DNA of 64,000 bases from VXLM01 sp965242665 (GTDB lineage Bacteria > Chloroflexota > Dehalococcoidia > Lucifugimonadales > VXLM01): NCBI GenBank assembly GCA_965242665.1, contig OZ251484.1:1984001-2048000 (forward strand). The letters run 5' to 3'. This document shows positions 58,524 to 64,000 of the stretch, in pieces. Position 1 is the stretch's first letter. The number at the start of each line of letters is the position of its first letter. The position numbers and the translations under genes were made by a program. A model generated the notes under the pieces. That model was not told the DNA's origin, did not search any database, and saw nothing but the letters and a program-made list of their open reading frames with translations.

Positions 58524-58970
58524 ATGGAACAACATCAGCTCCGCCCGCACAAGGGCGCAAAGAAGAATCGCAAGCGTGTCGGCCGGGGGAACGGCAGTGG
58601 CAGTGGCACATACTCCGGACGGGGCATCAAGGGACAGAACTCTCGGAGCGGCGGCGGCGTGCGCCCCGGTTTCGAAGGGGGACAGCAGCGCCTCATCAAG
58701 GGAATGCCGAAGCTGCGGGGCTTCACGAACATATTCCGAAAAGAGTACAGCGTCGTCAACGTCGGCGCTCTTGCGGGATTGGCCGACCATGAGGATATCA
58801 AGCCAGAAACCCTCGTCGCTGCCGGTCTCATCAAGAATTTGAAGAAGCCGATCAAGGTCCTCGGGGACGGGGATATCGACGCAGCGGTCAACGTTGCGGC
58901 GCATGGCTTCTCCCGGTCGGCGCGCCAAAAGATCGAGGCGGCCGGCGGAACCGTGCAGGTGGTGCAATAG
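58524..58970 (+). CDS. rplO: Ribosomal protein L15
   Basis: The ATG at 58524 gives the family-typical start MEQHQLRPHKGAKKNRKRVGRG and 148 residues; a TTG at 58491 is also open. Gly-rich GSGSGTYSGRGIKGQNSRSGGGVRPGFEGGQQ follows. The stop overlaps the secY start. Confidence 0.95.
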   Translation: MEQHQLRPHKGAKKNRKRVGRGNGSGSGTYSGRGIKGQNSRSGGGVRPGFEGGQQRLIKGMPKLRGFTNIFRKEYSVVNVGALAGLADHEDIKPETLVAAGLIKNLKKPIKVLGDGDIDAAVNVAAHGFSRSARQKIEAAGGTVQVVQ

Positions 58971-60310
58971 TGCGTCAGCCCCAGGCGAGCAGAGCGGCCT
59001 CGAACGTCGGCCGTCCCCAGCTCATCCAGTCGATGATCGACGCCATGCGGGTGGCTGACCTGCGGGCGAAGATCTTGTTTACGCTGGCCATGCTGGTGGT
59101 ATTCCGGTTCGTGGCGCATGTTCCCGTTCCGGGCGTCGACGTGCAGGCGCTGGCACAGGCGTTTCAACAGAATGCCATCCTCGGGTTCCTCGATCTCTTC
59201 AGCGGGGGCGCTCTCTCCAACTTGAGCGTCGCTGCCCTCGGCGTGTATCCATACATTACCGCCTCTATCGTGATGCAGATTCTGACGCCGGTCATTCCCC
59301 AGCTCAAGGCTCTGTCGCAAGAGGGGGAGTTTGGCCGGCAGCGCATCAATCAGTACACTCACTATCTCGCCGTGCCTATCGCGATCTTTCAGGGGTACGG
59401 CCAATTGACGTTGCTCCAACAGTCCGGCGTGCTCCCCTCTGTCAACCTAGGTCTCAATCTCACGACCTTTGCGATGATGGCATCGATGGTCGCGGGCACG
59501 ATGTTCTTGGTGTGGTTGGGCGAGTTGATTACGGAACGCGGGCTTGGGAACGGTGTGTCGCTGATCATCTTCGGGGGGATCGTCGCGCAGTTTCCTCAGC
59601 AGATCGGACAAGGCTTTCTACAGAGCGACGAGAGGGCGGGTCTTCTCCTGTTAGCCATACTGGGGTTCGCCACCATCTACTTGATCGTTCTGTTCAACGA
59701 GGCGCAGCGTCGGATTCCTGTGCAGTATGGACGGAGCGTCTTTCGCGGCGGTCGGGTTCAGAGACAGAGCGGCTCGACTTTCTTGCCGCTCCGCGTCAAC
59801 TCCGCAGGCATGATTCCGTTGATCTTTTCGTTTTCGATCATCATCCTGCCCGTGACGGTAGCCAGCTATTTCCGGGATCCCTTGAGCGAGAGCCTGATAA
59901 TTCGGGCTATACAGTCCTTTGGCGATGCGATGGATCCCACACGCATCCCGTATTGGGTCGCCGTGTTCTTCCTCACGCTTGGGTTTACGTTCTTCTATAC
60001 ACTGGTCATCTTCCAGCAGCAGAACCTTGCCGAGAACCTGCAAAAGAATGGGGGGTTCATACCTGGAATTCGACCTGGTCAACCAACCCAAGAGTACTTG
60101 AACCGGGTGATCGTTCGGATTACCTGGGGAGGGGCACTGTTCCTCGCGACTGTTGCGGTGCTGCCGTATCTATTTCAGATCGTTACCGACATCCGCGCTC
60201 TTACCTTGAGCAGCACGAGTTTGCTCATCATGGTAGGCGTGGCTCTCGATACCATGCGGCAGCTCGAAGCTCAGCTTCTCATGCGCAACTACGAGGGATT
60301 CTTGAGATAG
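58970..60310 (+). CDS. secY: Preprotein translocase subunit SecY
   Basis: 446 residues with ten membrane helices. Conserved blocks: DLFSGGALSNLSVAALGVYPYITASIVMQIL (helix 2 plug region), ITERGLGNGVSLIIFGGIV, RRIPVQYGRSVFRGGRV and the C-terminal loop GGFIPGIRPGQPTQEYLNRV. It forms the protein-conducting channel. GTG start overlapping the rplO stop. Confidence 0.96.
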   Translation: MRQPQASRAASNVGRPQLIQSMIDAMRVADLRAKILFTLAMLVVFRFVAHVPVPGVDVQALAQAFQQNAILGFLDLFSGGALSNLSVAALGVYPYITASIVMQILTPVIPQLKALSQEGEFGRQRINQYTHYLAVPIAIFQGYGQLTLLQQSGVLPSVNLGLNLTTFAMMASMVAGTMFLVWLGELITERGLGNGVSLIIFGGIVAQFPQQIGQGFLQSDERAGLLLLAILGFATIYLIVLFNEAQRRIPVQYGRSVFRGGRVQRQSGSTFLPLRVNSAGMIPLIFSFSIIILPVTVASYFRDPLSESLIIRAIQSFGDAMDPTRIPYWVAVFFLTLGFTFFYTLVIFQQQNLAENLQKNGGFIPGIRPGQPTQEYLNRVIVRITWGGALFLATVAVLPYLFQIVTDIRALTLSSTSLLIMVGVALDTMRQLEAQLLMRNYEGFLR

Positions 60311-60396
60311 GGAGACGGTGCAAAGTACAGCGTACTGCCGTGAAATTGGGCGTTCGGCGCATTGGTGTTGTCGCACGGCACGTTGGATATCTTGTC

Positions 60397-61044
60397 TTGA
60401 AGGTTGTATTGCTAGGTCCGCCGGGGTCAGGAAAAGGAACGCAAGCGGCGCAAGTCGCCGATCATCTCGGCGTGCCAAAAGTAGCGTCGGGCGATCTGTT
60501 TCGAGACCACCAAAGGCGAGACACGGAAATGGGCCGGCTGGCGAGGTCGTATATGAAACGCGGACTCTACGTCCCCGATGACGTGACTATCCGAATGGTT
60601 ACCGAATGGATCGAGAACGAAACTGAGAACGGCGGGTTCTTGCTGGATGGGTTTCCTCGGACGATCGGACAAGCCGAGGCTCTGGACGCTGATCTATCCA
60701 GTGGGGGCGGGCTCGATGCCGTCTTGTACATACGAGTATCGAACGACGAACTCGTTCGTCGATTGACCGGCAGACTCGTTTGCCGCGGTTGCGGGGCGAC
60801 TTACCATGCGGTCTTCAACCCCCCGCGCTCGGCAGATGCGTGCGACGATTGCGTCGGCGAACTCCATCAGAGAGAAGATGACAAACCCCAAGCAGTCAAC
60901 ACGCGCTTGGAGGTATTCTTCTCTGAGACGAGGCCGCTGATCGACCGTTACCGCGATGACGGCATTCTGAGAGAAGTGGACGGCGAGCAGTCCATCGACC
61001 AGGTGCGACAGGCTTTGATCGTGCAAGTGAGTAGAGGCGCCTAG
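60397..61044 (+). CDS. adk: Adenylate kinase with zinc-type LID
   Basis: The TTG at 60397 gives 215 residues, the usual length; a GTG at 60340 would add a 19-residue leader with no counterpart. P-loop LLGPPGSGKGTQAAQVADHLG, NMP-binding region KVASGDLFR and DGFPRTIGQAEAL. The LID has four Cys (LVCRGCGATYH ... ACDDCVGEL), the zinc-binding version typical of Gram-positive-type enzymes. Makes ADP from ATP and AMP. Confidence 0.93.
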   Translation: MKVVLLGPPGSGKGTQAAQVADHLGVPKVASGDLFRDHQRRDTEMGRLARSYMKRGLYVPDDVTIRMVTEWIENETENGGFLLDGFPRTIGQAEALDADLSSGGGLDAVLYIRVSNDELVRRLTGRLVCRGCGATYHAVFNPPRSADACDDCVGELHQREDDKPQAVNTRLEVFFSETRPLIDRYRDDGILREVDGEQSIDQVRQALIVQVSRGA

Positions 61045-61155
61045 AAGGATGTTCTGCCATTTTCCTCACCGGGGATATGGTGTAGACAGGTGAAATGACA
61101 GACGGTTCAGATTGATCTATCGTGGTGGACCTACGACGCGGGGCAACCTGTCGCG

Positions 61156-61314
61156 ATGAATCAAACGAAACCCCAACCGACGAAGTATAGCCCAGAGGTC
61201 ATATTCTGGGCTATCATGGAAAGGTTATTGAATTTGGGACGGCTCGAATTGGAGGAGCTCCTATCGAACAGACGGCAACGTTGGGAATGTCAAGGACTGG
61301 CGGTATCACGATAA
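61156..61314 (+). CDS. Possible 52-residue ORF overlapping the start of map
   Basis: An ATG at 61156 opens 52 codons (MNQTKPQPTKYSPEVIFWAIMERLLNLG ...) that end inside map. The peptide would be helical. No clear ribosome site is seen and it contains the hairpin at 61187-61214. It may be a leader peptide or a chance ORF. Confidence 0.25.
   Translation: MNQTKPQPTKYSPEVIFWAIMERLLNLGRLELEELLSNRRQRWECQGLAVSR
61187..61214 (+). other. Perfect hairpin between adk and map
   Basis: ATAGCCCAGA pairs with TCTGGGCTAT around an 8-base loop. No T run follows, so it is not a standard terminator; it might be a processing or regulatory structure, or a protein-binding palindrome. Confidence 0.4.
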
Positions 61315-62045
61315 AGTCCGAGAAAGAGTTGGACTTGATGCGCGAATCGGGGAGCATTGCGTCTCACACCAAGGCCGTGTTGATAGATGCGGTTCGGCCT
61401 GGTGTTATGTCCCGGGACTTGGACGCCTTGGCCGAACGAGAGATTCGCTTTCTTGGGGCCGTTCCTTCATTCAAGGGGCTGTACGGTTTCCCTGCGACCA
61501 TTTGCGCTTCGGTCAACGAGGAGATCGTTCATGGGATTCCGTCGAGGCGACGGTTGGTAGAAGGAGACATCATAAGCATCGACCTTGGCGCGATCGTAGG
61601 CGGGTTCCACAGCGACACAGCGTTCACCGTCGGGGTCGGAGAAATAGACGAGGACTCGCAGCGGTTGGTTGAGGCAACGAGAACGTCACTCTATCGAGCC
61701 ATCGAGCAAGTGAAGGCTGGGCATCGTGTCGGAGACATTGGTGCGGCCGTACAGACCTATGCGGAAGGTATGGGGTACGGTGTCGTGCGGCAATATGTCG
61801 GACATGGCATCGGCAGGGCGCTCCATGAGGACCCCCAGGTGCCGAACTACGGCAAGCCCGGCCGCGGAGCCTTGCTTCGAGTCGGGATGACGATTGCTAT
61901 CGAGCCGATGCTCACCGCGGGGACGTGGGATACGAAAGTCTTGGACGATGGGTGGACAGTGGTGACTGCAGATGGTTCTCGCTCGGCGCATTTCGAGGAT
62001 ACCGTCGCTGTAACGGAGAAGGGACCCGAAGTCCTGACAGCATAG
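61287..62045 (+). CDS. map: Methionine aminopeptidase, type I
   Basis: 252 residues. Metal and substrate residues: the His in EEIVHGIPS, Asp in IISIDLGAI and GGFHSDTAFTVG, His in GHGIGRALHEDPQVPNYG, Glu in AIEPML and HFEDTVAVTEKG. Removes the initiator Met. ATG at 61287 is used; a TTG lies two codons upstream. AATTGGAGGAGC upstream may hold the ribosome site, though it is about 30 bases away. Confidence 0.94.
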   Translation: MSRTGGITIKSEKELDLMRESGSIASHTKAVLIDAVRPGVMSRDLDALAEREIRFLGAVPSFKGLYGFPATICASVNEEIVHGIPSRRRLVEGDIISIDLGAIVGGFHSDTAFTVGVGEIDEDSQRLVEATRTSLYRAIEQVKAGHRVGDIGAAVQTYAEGMGYGVVRQYVGHGIGRALHEDPQVPNYGKPGRGALLRVGMTIAIEPMLTAGTWDTKVLDDGWTVVTADGSRSAHFEDTVAVTEKGPEVLTA

Positions 62046-62052
62046 AGGAGTC

Positions 62053-62298
62053 ATGCCGAAGAGGAAAAATCAGAATGGCGGGAAGAAGGAAGCGATTGCG
62101 GTCGAGGGCCGTGTCACCGAGTCACTCCGCAACGCGACCTTTCGCGTCGAGCTTGCGAATGGACACCAGGTCATGGCGTACCTGTCCGGCAAGATCAAGA
62201 TGAACTATATCCGCGTTCTCCCGGGCGATCGAGTCTTGGTAGAACTCTCACCTTACGATCTGGGGAGGGGCCGAATCACGTACCGCTTCGCCAAATGA
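62053..62298 (+). CDS. infA: Translation initiation factor IF-1
   Basis: 81 residues, an OB fold: AIAVEGRVTESLRNATFRVELANGHQVMAYLSGKIKMNYIRVLPGDRVLVELSPYDLGRGRITYRF. A basic stretch of about ten residues (PKRKNQNGGKK) precedes the usual start. Begins seven bases after map, with AGAGGAG upstream. Confidence 0.95.
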   Translation: MPKRKNQNGGKKEAIAVEGRVTESLRNATFRVELANGHQVMAYLSGKIKMNYIRVLPGDRVLVELSPYDLGRGRITYRFAK

Positions 62299-62407
62299 AC
62301 ATCTTGTGCAGCTGGCGCAGCGCGGGAGAGACTGCGCGGTTGCAGATGTTCCGACGCGGAATGTCCGGCGGCTCTTCCGTCCGACGCGCGGATTTAGAGA
62401 GGCAAAT

Positions 62408-62521
62408 ATGAAGGTATCCACATCTGTCAAGAAAAGATGCGCCAAATGTCGAGTCATTCGGCGCCGCGGCCGAGTGATGATCATCTGCGACAATTTGCGG
62501 CACAAACAACGGCAAGGATAG
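62408..62521 (+). CDS. rpmJ: Ribosomal protein L36 (zinc-binding form)
   Basis: 37 residues: MKVSTSVKKRCAKCRVIRRRG and IICDNLRHKQRQG, with the CxxC...C...H zinc ligands. The usual neighbour of infA and rpsM. Confidence 0.95.
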   Translation: MKVSTSVKKRCAKCRVIRRRGRVMIICDNLRHKQRQG

Positions 62522-62531
62522 GAGACGACGT

Positions 62532-62912
62532 ATGGCTATCATCTCTGGAGTCAACGTTCCCGACGGTAAACGGCTTGAGACTTCGCTTACGCGAATCTAC
62601 GGCATCGGTCCATGGCAGGCCAGGGACGTTGCGAACAAAGCTGGAGTCGAGGGCAACCCTCGGGTCAGCGAACTGACTGAGGCGGAGCTCACTCGCATCC
62701 GCGAGGTCATCGACCGCGAGAAGCGCGTCGAGGGTGAACTCCGCAGGGAAGTCACCAGTAACATCAGGCGTCTCATAGATATTGGCTCCTACCGAGGGGG
62801 CCGTCACCGGCGGGGGCTTCCAGTACGCGGACAGCGTACCCACACCAACGCGCGCTCGAAGCGCGGGCGGAGGGTTCCGGTGGCCGGCAAGCGCCAGGTG
62901 GGGAAGAAGTAG
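62532..62912 (+). CDS. rpsM: Ribosomal protein S13
   Basis: 126 residues: GVNVPDGKRLETSLTRIYGIGPWQARDVANKAGV and the basic tail YRGGRHRRGLPVRGQRTHTNARSKRG that contacts P-site tRNA. Confidence 0.97.
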   Translation: MAIISGVNVPDGKRLETSLTRIYGIGPWQARDVANKAGVEGNPRVSELTEAELTRIREVIDREKRVEGELRREVTSNIRRLIDIGSYRGGRHRRGLPVRGQRTHTNARSKRGRRVPVAGKRQVGKK

Positions 62913-62957
62913 TCGAAGTTCATAACTGCGCCATTCCGCGATTCGATAGGAGGAAAC

Positions 62958-63347
62958 ATGCCGAGAGCGCCGAGAACACGGAGAAGGGAACGCAAGTCCG
63001 TTCCCGTAGGACGAGCATACATCCAATCGACCTACAACAATACCATCATCACGCTTACCGATCCGCAGGGGAACGTCGTTGCCTGGAGCAGCTCCGGATC
63101 GTTGGGGTCGTTCCGCGGCTCTCGGAAGTCCACGGCGTTTGCCGCCCAACGGGCGGGCGAGGACGTTGCGCGAAAGGGCTCGGAACACGGGATCCGACAA
63201 GTCGAAGCGTTCGTCCGGGGGCCTGGCGCAGGCCGAGAGGCTGCCGTCCGCGCGTTGACCGCAGCCGGGATTCTCGTTACCAGCATCCGGGACGTTACGC
63301 CGATCCCTCATAACGGATGCAGACCCCGCAAGCGCCGGCGCGTTTGA
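62958..63347 (+). CDS. rpsK: Ribosomal protein S11
   Basis: 129 residues: GRAYIQSTYNNTIITLTDPQGNVVAWSSSGSLGSFRGSRKSTAFAAQRAGEDVA and the C-terminal SIRDVTPIPHNGCRPRKRRRV. Part of the alpha cluster. Confidence 0.97.
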   Translation: MPRAPRTRRRERKSVPVGRAYIQSTYNNTIITLTDPQGNVVAWSSSGSLGSFRGSRKSTAFAAQRAGEDVARKGSEHGIRQVEAFVRGPGAGREAAVRALTAAGILVTSIRDVTPIPHNGCRPRKRRRV

Positions 63348-63433
63348 CAGCGCATGAATTCATCGAAACCGACGTCCCCTCGATCGTTCGGACTCGGTCC
63401 AAAGAGCAAGTGAAGGAGAAGTAGAGACAACAC

Positions 63434-64000
63434 ATGGCACGAAACACCGACGCCGTATGCCGCCTTTGCCGACGCGTTGGCGAAAAGCTCTTCCTCAAAG
63501 GCGACCGCTGCTACTCACCAAAGTGTGGGGTCGAGCGGCGGAGACGCCCACCCGGAGACCAGGGGAACCGCCGTTCCCGGCGCCCAACCGACTGGGCTCT
63601 ACAGCTGCGCGAGAAGCAAAAGGCGCGGTTTACCTACGGCGTCCTCGAACGCCAATTCAAGCGCTACTTCAGCGACGCTCGGGACAGCCAGGGCGTGACC
63701 GGCGACGTGCTCCTCCAGCTACTCGAGCGGCGCCTGGACAACGTCGTCTACCGGATGGGCTTCGTCGATTCCCGCGCACAGGGCCGCCAGATAGTCAACC
63801 ATGGACATATCAACGTCAATGGGCGCAAAGTGAGTATCCCCTCGTATCGAGTGCGGCCTGGGGATGTCGTCACTTGGCGCAGGGTCACCGACGACACTAT
63901 GCCCAAGTTCGTGGAATCTCTCACGGACGGTATTCCCAAGCGACCGGTGCCGACCTGGCTCAAACTCGAACCCGATGCGCTCAAGGGAGAGGTGCTCTCG
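63434..64000 (+). CDS. rpsD: Ribosomal protein S4 (zinc form), cut by the window end
   Basis: 189 residues are visible before the window ends, with no stop. The N-terminus has four Cys (VCRLCRR, RCYSPKCGVERR) for a zinc, the GVLERQFKRYFSDAR segment, and the S4 RNA-binding domain LLERRLDNVVYRMGFVDSRAQGRQIVNHGHINVNGRKVSIPSYRVRPGD. rpoA and rplQ would be expected next. Confidence 0.95.
   Translation, partial: MARNTDAVCRLCRRVGEKLFLKGDRCYSPKCGVERRRRPPGDQGNRRSRRPTDWALQLREKQKARFTYGVLERQFKRYFSDARDSQGVTGDVLLQLLERRLDNVVYRMGFVDSRAQGRQIVNHGHINVNGRKVSIPSYRVRPGDVVTWRRVTDDTMPKFVESLTDGIPKRPVPTWLKLEPDALKGEVLS

Overview
The window (about 58 % GC) looks like a chromosome segment of a free-living, mesophilic bacterium of the Chloroflexota, most likely the Dehalococcoidia/SAR202 side. 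The clues are the ribosomal protein gene order, an S12 protein with the short insertion I associate with that class, zinc-binding versions of S4, L36 and adenylate kinase, and a cobalamin methyl-transfer cluster with its reductive activator. Taxonomy is an inference. No rRNA or tRNA gene was seen.

Layout. 1-5.6 kb: a small lipoprotein, two PLP aminotransferases, then a HIRAN-domain gene behind a HipA-like kinase gene that is split by a small mobile element. 5.6-16 kb: PIG-L deacetylase, a cupredoxin lipoprotein, a sialidase-fold protein, a DNA methyltransferase fused to an HNH nuclease, the comEA-comEC competence genes and an SDR oxidoreductase. 16-20.2 kb: a NucS-like nuclease, a collagen-like/trypsin-like lipoprotein, and an operon of threonine synthase, a MoaD/ThiS-like sulfur carrier and an ArsC-like gene with an in-frame UGA followed by a SECIS-like hairpin. 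20.2-23 kb: a nest of mobile DNA (IS5-type element, a MITE, REP-like palindromes, and a second copy of the small element found at 5 kb, here inside the IS). 23-31 kb: glycosidase-like protein, large membrane protein, ruvB, a ParB-DUF488 fusion and a hydantoinase-B family protein.

31-44.4 kb, all on the minus strand: a methyl-transfer cluster (virulence-factor-like protein, homocysteine methyltransferase, MtaA/UroD-like methyltransferase, pterin-binding methyltransferase, corrinoid protein, reductive activator). It is split by a compact operon at 37.3-42.3 kb that alternates toxin-antitoxin pairs (VapBC, HicBA, DUF433/PIN-like) with three DUF4268 paralogues, one fused to an SPFH-like domain and coiled coil and one to a PD-(D/E)XK-like domain. 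This is the best candidate for an undescribed system in the window.

44.5-64 kb: an alpha-carbonic anhydrase lipoprotein, then the fused str-S10-spc-alpha ribosomal superoperon (rpsL to rpsD, with fusA, secY, adk, map and infA). It lacks tuf and rpsN at their usual places. S17 carries an acidic, repetitive tail of about 190 residues, and S3, S5 and L5 are also extended. The last gene, rpsD, runs off the end of the window.
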